Below are positions 1 through 6,402 of a stretch of DNA of 7,554 bases, in pieces (positions within the stretch are counted from its first letter, which is position 1; each line of letters starts with the position of its first letter). Below the pieces are notes generated by a model, which saw nothing but the letters and a program-made list of their open reading frames with translations, had not been told where the DNA came from and made no database searches. The DNA is taken from the NCBI GenBank assembly GCA_002361175.1, contig DESG01000167.1:1-7554 (forward strand). Direction: 5' to 3'. A program made the translations under genes and the position numbers. The stretch is from Lachnoclostridium sp. UBA3320. GTDB lineage: Bacteria; Bacillota; Clostridia; Lachnospirales; Lachnospiraceae.

Positions 1-752
1 TGGGCATCTTTTCCTTTCTTTATAGCGTTCTCTAAATCTGGTACAGAAATCATAATAATGCCCATTAAATCTCCATTGTCAAATTTTCTCTTATTACTTT
101 GCAATGGCTGTCCATCAATGTATTTGTAGTCATCGTCAGGCTTTAAGCTGTAACTAATAATAGGTATTCTCATTTCTGGGATGGGACGCTTAAAACAAAT
201 CCAGATACTGTACACTTTTCTGATTTTATGGTATTCTTCGTTACTATGTATTCCAGTAACCATGGCTAAAGAAGCATAATAAACAGCTCTTGCAATTAGT
301 GAATAAGATTCCTCATTTTCCTCTGTATAGGATTGCTGTGAATCTTGAGGTTCTTCATTAATTCGCAGTAAAAGTCTGGACGCTGCAGCATATTCAAAAA
401 CAAGGTCAAGCCTGACATCTTTAATTCCAGCACTACTTATTTCCGTTGCCTGCTGTGTTAAAGAACCTCCCGTATCTGCATTTGTATTTGTGTACTCACA
501 AAATTGATCTAAAGTAACACCTTTCATTTCTGGCAAAATCCTTGTTAAAAGAAAACCTGTAAATCTCGCATTATCTAACAAACGTTTAATTATACTGTCA
601 TGCTCTCTTGGCTCTCCTATGTACTGACTAATTTTTTCTGTATTAAATACAGAATAATTATGGGATGTTACATTTGTCTGTTTAGAAATTTTCTCATAAT
701 CAGCCATATTTATATCTTCAAAATTTTGCTTATAATGTTCATCTTTTTTCAA
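1..752 (-). CDS. Rpn/PD-(D/E)XK-like nuclease or transposase-family protein (C-terminus off window)
   Basis: This partial gene gives 250 codons read leftward from a TTG at 752; the C-terminus lies beyond base 1, so it has no stop here. The protein starts MKKDEHYKQNF. Residues 110-136 hold a beta-strand pattern with Asp112 (KDVRLDL) and an E-x-Q motif at 134-136 (INEEPQ). Residues 150-186 contain the helix and KVYSIWIC signature typical of the PD-(D/E)XK transposase-like (Rpn/YhgA-related) proteins abundant in Lachnospiraceae. In that family the D...ExQ core forms a metal-dependent DNA-cleaving site; known members promote recA-independent recombination, but most are uncharacterised. The TTG was chosen because AGAGGTGA lies 5 bases upstream; the first in-frame ATG (codon 16) has only a weak site. 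The strand opposes the neighbouring fprA. The D/ExQ assignment was made by eye, and the family call is moderate. Confidence 0.6.
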   Translation of the reverse strand, partial: MKKDEHYKQNFEDINMADYEKISKQTNVTSHNYSVFNTEKISQYIGEPREHDSIIKRLLDNARFTGFLLTRILPEMKGVTLDQFCEYTNTNADTGGSLTQQATEISSAGIKDVRLDLVFEYAAASRLLLRINEEPQDSQQSYTEENEESYSLIARAVYYASLAMVTGIHSNEEYHKIRKVYSIWICFKRPIPEMRIPIISYSLKPDDDYKYIDGQPLQSNKRKFDNGDLMGIIMISVPDLENAIKKGKDA

Positions 753-757
753 ACTTA

Positions 758-765
758 TCACCTCT
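758..765 (-). promoter_or_regulatory. Ribosome binding site deciding the TTG start of the Rpn-like gene
   Basis: Read on the minus strand this is AGAGGTGA, five bases before the TTG at 752-750. It is a near-consensus Shine-Dalgarno and supports the TTG over the in-frame ATG 15 codons later. Confidence 0.6.
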
Positions 766-774
766 AATATTTTT

Positions 775-803
775 ATTTTACATTAATGTGAGATGTTTTT
801 CAA
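775..803 (-). promoter_or_regulatory. Putative sigma-A promoter of the Rpn-like gene
   Basis: On the minus strand, TTGAAA (803-798) and TAAAAT (780-775) are separated by exactly 17 bases. A start point about seven bases downstream of the -10 would give a leader of only about 16 nt that still includes the Shine-Dalgarno. The hexamers and spacing are good, but AT-rich DNA produces such matches by chance. Confidence 0.45.
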
Positions 804-854
804 TACATTTATTGCTATAAGATGGTATAGAATATTACAACAGGCAGTAAATTC

Positions 855-1043
855 TTATAATGTGGCAGGGCTTTTAATATTTTTTTCTTGCCGTTTCTGA
901 TTTATAATAACAATTATCACTAAAATCATTGCCATGTTTAATAAATTCATCGGCCAAAAATATCTAAAATCTGACCATCCTGTTGACAATAGCAGACTCA
1001 TAATATGCCCAATAGCTGGAGCAATAATTAATAAATTTTTTCT
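855..1043 (-). pseudogene. Remnant of a small or truncated membrane-protein gene
   Basis: An open frame on the minus strand runs from just after a TAA (1046-1044) to a TAA at 857-855. It encodes about 62 residues: a hydrophobic stretch (LLIIAPAIGHIMSLLL), a polar turn with two Trp, a second hydrophobic stretch (NLLNMAMILVIIVII) and a basic tail (NQKRQEK). Two transmembrane helices with a positively charged end look like the C-terminus of an integral membrane protein. The only ATG (1001) lies inside the first helix and has no clear ribosome site, so this is more likely a decayed gene end than a functional small protein. No family was recognised. The 753-1146 stretch otherwise holds only the two divergent promoters. 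Confidence 0.3.
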
Positions 1044-1068
1044 TTAATTGAGGATTACTATATTACTA

Positions 1069-1098
1069 TTTACATTTCTATTATGTTTGTGCTATTAT
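1069..1098 (+). promoter_or_regulatory. Putative fprA promoter with extended -10
   Basis: TTTACA (1069-1074) is followed after 18 bases by TATTAT (1093-1098). The bases just before it, TGC, form an extended -10 (TGN). The start would fall near 1105, giving a leader of roughly 40 nt. The same arrangement recurs at 7408-7437. No operator for an oxygen, NO or redox regulator was recognised. Confidence 0.45.
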
Positions 1099-1146
1099 AT
1101 AGGGCAAAGTTTGAAATAATTTATATAAGATGAGGAGGAAATAACA

Positions 1147-2304
1147 ATGTTTGTAACAGATAGTGTTAAATATATTGGAGTAGATGATAAAGATATTGAT
1201 TTATTTGAAAGCCAATATGTTGTACCAGAAGGAGTTTCTTATAATTCATATGTAATTATGGATGAAAAAATTACAGTGATGGATACTGTTGATGCTAGGG
1301 CAACTGATAAATGGGTTGAGAACCTTAAGGAGACTCTTGGTGGTAAATCACCTGATTATCTTGTAATTTCACATCTTGAACCTGACCATGCTGCCAATAT
1401 ACAAAAAATTGCAGAAATGTACCCAGAGATGAAGCTTGTTGGCAATGCCAAGACATTTCAGATGCTTCCTCAATTTTTTGAATTTGACTTTTCTGGAAGA
1501 ATGGTTACTGTTAAAGAGGGAGAAGAACTTTCAATAGGGACACATACACTTCAGTTTTTTATGGCACCTATGGTACACTGGCCAGAGGTTATGGTAACAT
1601 ATGAGCAGAGTGAGAAAATATTGTTTTCTGCTGATGGGTTTGGGAAATTTGGTGCACTTGACGCCGAAGATGATGACTGGGCGTGCGAAGCAAGGCGTTA
1701 TTATTTTAATATCGTTGGAAAGTACGGTGTACAAGTACAAGCACTTCTTAAAAAAGCATCTGGGCTTGATATTTCAATAATCTGCCCTCTCCATGGACCT
1801 GTACTTAAAGAAAATCTAGAATATTACATTGGTAAATATGATGTCTGGAGCAGTTATAAACCAGAAGACAGTGGTGTTCTTATAGCTTATGCATCAATTC
1901 ATGGCAACACAGCCAAGGCTGCAAAAGAGTGTGCAGAAATATTGAAAAACAAAGGCGTTGAAAAACTTGAAGTATTTGACCTTTCAAGGGATGATATGGC
2001 TGAAGCGATAGAAGCAGCTTTTAGATACGACCGCATGGTGCTTGCATCAGCAACATATGATGGAGGACTTTTCCCTGTTATGGAAGATTTCCTTGCACAT
2101 TTAAAGAGCAAAAACTTCCAAAAACGCAAGGTTGCGCTTATTGAAAATGGTTCATGGGCACCGACAGCTGCAAAGAAGATGGAAGAAATGCTTGGAGGTA
2201 TGAAAAATATTGAAATCTGTGAAAAGAAAGTTAGTATTAAGTCTGTTATGAAAGCTGATGATAAAGTTGCTATTGAAGAACTTGCAGATGCAATGATACA
2301 GTAG
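1147..2304 (+). CDS. fprA: Flavo-diiron protein (FprA family, A-type flavoprotein)
   Basis: This is a complete 385-residue cytoplasmic flavo-diiron protein. The family reduces O2 to water and/or NO to N2O, protecting anaerobes from oxidative and nitrosative stress. Residues 1-240 form the metallo-beta-lactamase-like domain with every diiron ligand visible: His76, Glu78, Asp80 and His81 (SHLEPDH), His144 (MVHWPE), Asp163 (SADGFG) and His216 (PLHGP). The gaps of 62 residues (His81-His144) and 18 residues (His144-Asp163) match the family. Residues about 243-385 are the flavodoxin domain, with an FMN-phosphate loop at 249-255 (ASIHGNT) and later FMN loops (TYDGG, NGSW). No rubredoxin or flavin-reductase domain is fused, so the electron donor (rubredoxin or a reductase) must be encoded elsewhere. 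GAGGAGG lies 8 bases before the ATG. The gene stands alone, bracketed by its own promoter and terminator. O2 versus NO preference cannot be read from the sequence. Confidence 0.96.
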   Translation: MFVTDSVKYIGVDDKDIDLFESQYVVPEGVSYNSYVIMDEKITVMDTVDARATDKWVENLKETLGGKSPDYLVISHLEPDHAANIQKIAEMYPEMKLVGNAKTFQMLPQFFEFDFSGRMVTVKEGEELSIGTHTLQFFMAPMVHWPEVMVTYEQSEKILFSADGFGKFGALDAEDDDWACEARRYYFNIVGKYGVQVQALLKKASGLDISIICPLHGPVLKENLEYYIGKYDVWSSYKPEDSGVLIAYASIHGNTAKAAKECAEILKNKGVEKLEVFDLSRDDMAEAIEAAFRYDRMVLASATYDGGLFPVMEDFLAHLKSKNFQKRKVALIENGSWAPTAAKKMEEMLGGMKNIEICEKKVSIKSVMKADDKVAIEELADAMIQ

Positions 2305-2337
2305 TAAATTACTGTTATTAAAGCAAGGTATGTATTA

Positions 2338-2377
2338 AAGCACAGAAATTATTTTCATAATAGTTTCTGTGCTTTTT
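2338..2377 (+). terminator. Rho-independent terminator of fprA
   Basis: An 11-bp perfect stem pairs AAGCACAGAAA (2338-2348) with TTTCTGTGCTT (2364-2374), around a 15-base loop, and is followed by further T to 2377. It lies 34 bases after the fprA stop and separates fprA from the downstream operon. Confidence 0.88.
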
Positions 2378-2476
2378 GGAGCTATAAGAATAAGAAAACC
2401 TACAAGATTTCAGATTTATGTGGTGATAATTTAAAAGTAGGAATTTTAATGGCAACAGTATTTCCAGTATTGCTTA

Positions 2477-2505
2477 TTGTAAGCTTGCGGCTTTGTCGCC
2501 ATAAA
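2477..2505 (+). promoter_or_regulatory. Weak candidate promoter for the LRR-VWA-MoxR operon
   Basis: TTGTAA (2477-2482) and CATAAA (2500-2505) are spaced by 17 bases between the fprA terminator and the first gene of the operon. Each hexamer matches consensus at four of six positions. The -35 overlaps a small inverted repeat, GCTTA-TTG-TAAGC (2472-2484). A promoter is expected somewhere in 2378-2523 because the terminator precedes it, but this exact placement is uncertain. Confidence 0.22.
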
Positions 2506-2523
2506 CAGAAAGAGTGTAATTAA

Positions 2524-3510
2524 ATGGATTTTATGTATACAGAAACAGACCATCTTGCGTTTGTCTGGCATAAGATTAATACAGGCAAAGATGCAGAAAT
2601 TGTGCGTGTATATGCAGATATACCTAAAGTGTGTATACCAGAAGAAATTGAAGGACATAAAATTGTATCAGTTAGTGCATACTGTTTTTCAGAGATAAAT
2701 AAAATTAAAAACAGTAGTGTTACAAATTTAAGTGCTGTGCAGTCTGGCAGACTTTGTGAATTTTGTGGTGATTATATTGAAAGCATTGTTCTGCCTGATA
2801 ACGTGAAAAAAGTTGGAAATAATGCATTTTATAACTGCCACAAACTAGAAATAGTTGAAACTGGTGCTAATTTAAGAGAAGTTGGTAGTGATATTTTTAT
2901 GAACTGTACAAGCTTTTCAAAACTGTATATAAGGTGCAGGGCAGATATGCCAAATGGGCTAAAACAGCTTATCAGCCGCATAAATAGTAATATTGAAGTG
3001 TACTTTTATGATAGGGATAGTATAAGTGCAATGATTATATATCCTGAATATACAGATTCGTATGATGAGATTGCACCAGCACATATATTTGGCAGAAATA
3101 TTACAGGTGAAGGTTTTAGAGCAAGGCAGTGTTTTACAAATAATATATTAGACTTAAAACAATATGATTCAATATTCGATAAAGCGTCTATTGAAGAAGG
3201 CATAAGCACTATTTACAAAATGGCACTTGGAAGGCTTATGTATCCTTTTATGCTTTCTAGTGAAGCTAAAAATAGATATGAGGTATATCTTAAATGCTAT
3301 CAGAAAGAAATTATGGAGATACTTGTGTCTGATAGAAAACTTTCGGAACTGCATTTTATGTGCATCAACAGATATGCGAGGGCATCTGGCATTGACAGCG
3401 CAGTTATTAAAGCCTCTTCATCAGGATGGGGAGAAGGTGCGGCAAGTCTTTTAAAATGGAAACATGAATTTATAGAAGACGCAAAGAAAAGCAGGTACGA
3501 TTTTGGATAA
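2524..3510 (+). CDS. BspA-type leucine-rich-repeat (LRR_5) protein
   Basis: This 328-residue protein has no signal peptide or membrane segment, so it is probably cytoplasmic. The N-terminal 140 residues carry irregular BspA/LRR_5-type repeats: an IPEEIEGHKIVSVSAYCF unit around 38-55, LPDNVKKVGNNAFYNC around 90-105, and a unit around 117-137 (LREVGSDIFMNC, SFSKLYI). In this family the repeats (IP..I....V..IG..AF..C) form a curved binding surface, mostly known from secreted proteins. Residues about 150-328 are a predominantly helical C-terminal region with no recognised domain. It is the first gene of the group, ending 18 bases before the VWA-like gene, which suggests a substrate-binding or scaffold role in that machine; this is inference. 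The ribosome site is weak (GAAAGAG, about 9 bases upstream). The LRR call is fairly firm and the function unknown. Confidence 0.82.
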   Translation: MDFMYTETDHLAFVWHKINTGKDAEIVRVYADIPKVCIPEEIEGHKIVSVSAYCFSEINKIKNSSVTNLSAVQSGRLCEFCGDYIESIVLPDNVKKVGNNAFYNCHKLEIVETGANLREVGSDIFMNCTSFSKLYIRCRADMPNGLKQLISRINSNIEVYFYDRDSISAMIIYPEYTDSYDEIAPAHIFGRNITGEGFRARQCFTNNILDLKQYDSIFDKASIEEGISTIYKMALGRLMYPFMLSSEAKNRYEVYLKCYQKEIMEILVSDRKLSELHFMCINRYARASGIDSAVIKASSSGWGEGAASLLKWKHEFIEDAKKSRYDFG

Positions 3511-3528
3511 GAAAGGCATGGTATAAAT

Positions 3529-4809
3529 ATGGTTCACAATATTACACAGTCTGAATGGGAAGAGGACATGGCTGTTAAAATACTTGGTTTTGTCAGAAAT
3601 GAACTTTACCTTGAACTTAGATTTATGGATATGGCACTGTCAGGGCTTTTATGGAAAAGTGACAATACAATAGATACCATGGCTGTAGATGGAGAAATTT
3701 TGTACTATTCCACAACACAGCTTTTCCGTGTCTTTAAGACTAATTCTCGTTTTTTAAACAGGCTTTACTTGCATGGTATATTACACTGTATTTATGGACA
3801 TCTCTGGTTGCATGGCGGACGCAGCAGGATTTTGTGGGATGTGGCATGTGATATAATTGTAGAATATACTATTGACAGCATGAAAAAGTCAGGGCTTAAA
3901 AGACCACTGTCTTATATAAGGCAGCAGGTGTATGATAAAATAAATGCGTCAGAAAAAGTTGTGTCTGCGCCTGTTATTTATAATTGGCTTTTAAATTTGG
4001 ATTCTAGTAATATAGAAAAACTACAAATAGAATTTTACACTGACAGCCATAAATACTGGCCACTTGAAGAAAAAATGTCTGCTGCCGCTGTAAGCGCACA
4101 GAACAAGTGGGATAAAATTTCTAGACAGTCACAGATGGAGCTTGAAAACCGTGGTGACGAAAGTAAAGAAGGAGAACAGATTTTTAATGATCAGACAAGA
4201 ATTTTAAAGGGCAGACATAATTACAGTAAGTTTCTAAAAAAATTTGCAGTTTTTAATGAAGAACTTAAATGTGACCCAGACGAATTTGATTTAAACTTTT
4301 ATACTTATGGTCTAAAGCTTTATGGCAACATGCCTCTTATTGAACCTTTAGAAACACGTGAAACAGTTAAGATACAGGAATTTATTGTTGCTATTGACAC
4401 AAGTTATTCAACAAATGGAGAAATGGTAAAGAACTTTCTTAGAGAAACATACAGTATTCTTGCTGAAAAAAACAGCTTCTTTACTAACTGCCATATGAGA
4501 ATAATCCAGTGTGATGATGATATACGTATGGACTTAGAGATAAAGAGGAAAGAAGAACTTGAACACGTGCTTGACAACTTTCATATAATCGGCGGTGGCG
4601 GCACAGATTTTAGACCTGTTTTTCGGTATATAAACAAGCTTTTGGAAGATAAGGTACTAAAAAATTTATGTGGTCTGGTTTATTTTACAGATGGGAAAGG
4701 TATATATCCCAAAACAAGACCTTTATATAAGACAGCATTTATATTTATTGATGATTTTGACGAAACAGCAGTTCCGCCATGGGCAATGAGGATGAGAATA
4801 TGGATATAA
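3529..4809 (+). CDS. VWA-like protein with DUF2201 metallopeptidase-like N-terminus
   Basis: This 426-residue protein has the DUF2201 architecture. The N-terminal ~120 residues form a metallopeptidase-like helical domain: the usual H-E-x-x-H zinc motif appears as H82-G-I-L-H86, followed by His91 and by W-D-V-A-C-D at 103-108. The Glu replaced by Gly predicts loss of peptidase activity, although metal binding could remain. Residues about 283-410 are the VWA-like domain with a MIDAS-type pattern: D290-T-S-Y-S294, a GGGGTD loop (355-360) and FTDG (386-389). The middle region is charged and helical. It sits directly before a MoxR-like ATPase and overlaps it by 10 bases. MoxR/VWA pairs work together in protein remodelling or metal-cofactor insertion (as in RavA-ViaA and NorQ-NorD), so this is likely the ATPase's partner. 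GAAAGG lies 12 bases upstream of the ATG; a second in-frame ATG at 3568 is an alternative start. Confidence 0.86.
   Translation: MVHNITQSEWEEDMAVKILGFVRNELYLELRFMDMALSGLLWKSDNTIDTMAVDGEILYYSTTQLFRVFKTNSRFLNRLYLHGILHCIYGHLWLHGGRSRILWDVACDIIVEYTIDSMKKSGLKRPLSYIRQQVYDKINASEKVVSAPVIYNWLLNLDSSNIEKLQIEFYTDSHKYWPLEEKMSAAAVSAQNKWDKISRQSQMELENRGDESKEGEQIFNDQTRILKGRHNYSKFLKKFAVFNEELKCDPDEFDLNFYTYGLKLYGNMPLIEPLETRETVKIQEFIVAIDTSYSTNGEMVKNFLRETYSILAEKNSFFTNCHMRIIQCDDDIRMDLEIKRKEELEHVLDNFHIIGGGGTDFRPVFRYINKLLEDKVLKNLCGLVYFTDGKGIYPKTRPLYKTAFIFIDDFDETAVPPWAMRMRIWI
4787..4790 (+). promoter_or_regulatory. Ribosome binding site deciding the ATPase start
   Basis: GAGG, within GAGGATGAG, ends nine bases before the ATG at 4800. 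The in-frame ATG at 4779 has no purine-rich site upstream (it is preceded by CAGTTCCGCC), so 4800 is preferred. The site lies inside the 3' end of the VWA-like gene, consistent with translational coupling. Confidence 0.5.
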
Positions 4810-6320
4810 AAAAAGCTAAGGAAGAGATAAAAAACACTGTTAGAGCTTATCTTATGAAAGATAAAACTGGAGAATATGTTCTGCCTGTGATAAGACAACG
4901 ACCTGTACTCTTAATTGGTGCACCAGGCATAGGCAAAACCCAAATAATGGAACAGATTACAAGAGAACTTAAAATAGGGCTTGTTGCTTACACTATTACG
5001 CACCATACAAGACAGAGTGCAATAGGGCTGCCATTTATAAAGGAAGAAGAATTTAATGGAGAAAAATATTCTATCACAGAGTATACAATGAGTGAAATCA
5101 TTGCAAGTGTATACAGCAAAATCAGAGACAGTGGTTTAAAAGAGGGTATTTTATTTATTGATGAGATAAATTGCGTATCTGAAACACTTGCCCCAGCTAT
5201 GCTTCAATTCTTGCAGTGTAAAACTTTTGGCAGTTGGGAAGTGCCTAAAGGCTGGATTATTGTAGCTGCTGGCAATCCTCCTGAATACAATAAATCTGTG
5301 CGTGAGTTTGATATGGTTACACTTGACCGTATAAGAAAAATTGAAGTTGATGCAAGATATGATGTGTGGCGTGAATACGCTCGCAGAAACCGTGTAGATG
5401 CAGCAATTTTAAGCTATCTTGAACTGCGTCCGCAAAACTTTTACAAAGTTGAAGCTGATGTAGACGGCATACAGTTTGTGACAGCAAGAGGATGGGAAGA
5501 TTTAAGCAGTCTGCTTAAAGTATACAAAAAACTTTCCATTGATATAAATGAAGAAATAATTTATGAATTTTTACAACACAGGGAAATTGCAAAAGACGTA
5601 GCAGCATATCTTGATTTATATAAAAAATATCAAGATGATTATGGTATCAGTGATATTCTTGCAGGAAATATAGTATCTGCATTATATGAGCGCATATACA
5701 AAGCTTCATTTGATGAAAGGCTGAGCGTTGTAAACCTCTTAATAAGTGGTCTTAATGTATTTTTTGATAAGGCATATGCTCATCATTTTGTAGCTGATGA
5801 ATGGTTTACTTTCTTAAAATCATTTAAGAACGAAGCAGTAAAAGGTGGCAACAGCATGGATTTATATAAAAAAATGTATAAGGATTTTGAGACGGAATTT
5901 GAAACAGGAAAAAAGGCAGGATTTTATACAAAACAGCAGGAAGAAGAGTATTCACTGGTTCTAGAAATGCTTAGTAAAAATAATCCATCCTCCTCTGATG
6001 CACAAGAAGCATTTGACCAAGCAAGGTCTGGATTTGATACGTGGTGTGAAAGGCTTGAAAAGCTTGAGGAAGAAACAGGACATGCACTGGAAAATGCTTT
6101 TGACTTTATGGAAGGCGCATTTAAAAACGGACAAGAAATGGTAGTATTTGTTACAGAACTTACTATGGATGAAAAAGCTGCAAAATATCTTTCTGAAAAT
6201 AAATGTGAAAGATATCTGCAATACAACGAAGAACTTATGGTTGGCACTAAAAAAGCACAGCTTCTTTCAATGCTTGAAAAAGATGAAGTTTATGGCAAAG
6301 AACATATGCGAGATTTTTAA
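4800..6320 (+). CDS. MoxR-like AAA+ ATPase
   Basis: This is a 506-residue cytoplasmic AAA+ ATPase counted from the ATG at 4800; an ATG at 4779 would add seven residues. It shows Walker A GAPGIGKT (40-47), Walker B LFIDEIN (118-124), a sensor-1 AAGNP (156-160), an Arg-finger-like region DRIRK (176-180) and a sensor-2-like TARGWEDL (228-235). The order and spacing fit the MoxR/dynein-related AAA_5 group. Residues about 245-506 are a long helical C-terminal extension, charged and partly coiled-coil-like (around 375-435), with no recognised domain. MoxR ATPases form hexamers that use ATP hydrolysis to remodel or load client proteins, typically with a VWA-domain partner encoded next door; here that is the DUF2201 protein, which it overlaps by 10 bases. 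The family is confident and the client unknown. Confidence 0.93.
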   Translation: MDIKKAKEEIKNTVRAYLMKDKTGEYVLPVIRQRPVLLIGAPGIGKTQIMEQITRELKIGLVAYTITHHTRQSAIGLPFIKEEEFNGEKYSITEYTMSEIIASVYSKIRDSGLKEGILFIDEINCVSETLAPAMLQFLQCKTFGSWEVPKGWIIVAAGNPPEYNKSVREFDMVTLDRIRKIEVDARYDVWREYARRNRVDAAILSYLELRPQNFYKVEADVDGIQFVTARGWEDLSSLLKVYKKLSIDINEEIIYEFLQHREIAKDVAAYLDLYKKYQDDYGISDILAGNIVSALYERIYKASFDERLSVVNLLISGLNVFFDKAYAHHFVADEWFTFLKSFKNEAVKGGNSMDLYKKMYKDFETEFETGKKAGFYTKQQEEEYSLVLEMLSKNNPSSSDAQEAFDQARSGFDTWCERLEKLEEETGHALENAFDFMEGAFKNGQEMVVFVTELTMDEKAAKYLSENKCERYLQYNEELMVGTKKAQLLSMLEKDEVYGKEHMRDF

Positions 6321-6342
6321 GCCTTCAGAAAGCGTATAATTT

Positions 6343-6362
6343 TACTATTATCAGGGATAGTA
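6343..6362 (+). repeat. Inverted repeat in the spacer before the ClpP-like gene
   Basis: TACTAT (6343-6348) and ATAGTA (6357-6362) form a perfect 6-bp stem with an 8-base loop. It lies just after a consensus TATAAT (6335-6340) that lacks a recognisable -35. It could be a weak processing or regulatory hairpin; no T-run follows, so it is not a terminator. Confidence 0.35.
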
Positions 6363-6370
6363 TTAGTAGA

Positions 6371-6384
6371 TTAAAAGCTTTTAA
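6371..6384 (+). repeat. 14-bp perfect palindrome upstream of the ClpP-like gene
   Basis: TTAAAAGCTTTTAA is a perfect 14-bp palindrome ending three bases before the GGAGG ribosome site of the ClpP-like gene. It could be an operator half-site pair or just an AT-rich coincidence. Confidence 0.35.
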
Positions 6385-6386
6385 GT

Positions 6387-6391
6387 GGAGG
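6387..6391 (+). promoter_or_regulatory. Ribosome binding site deciding the ClpP-like start
   Basis: GGAGG ends 11 bases before the ATG at 6403. A GTG at 6385 is also in frame, but it overlaps this site and has no Shine-Dalgarno of its own (it is preceded by TTAAAAGCTTTTAA). The ATG is therefore preferred despite the slightly long spacing. Confidence 0.5.
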
Positions 6392-6402
6392 TTAAAGTTA
6401 CT

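Noticed and set aside
4779..4799. Upstream ATG giving seven extra residues on the MoxR-like ATPase
   Set aside because: There is no ribosome site before it, whereas GAGG precedes the ATG at 4800, and the shorter start MDIKKAKEEIKN fits how I remember homologues beginning.
5924..6247. Minus-strand open frame rich in Ser and Phe opposite the ATPase C-terminus
   Set aside because: It is a shadow of the ATPase coding strand with no ribosome site and low-complexity composition.
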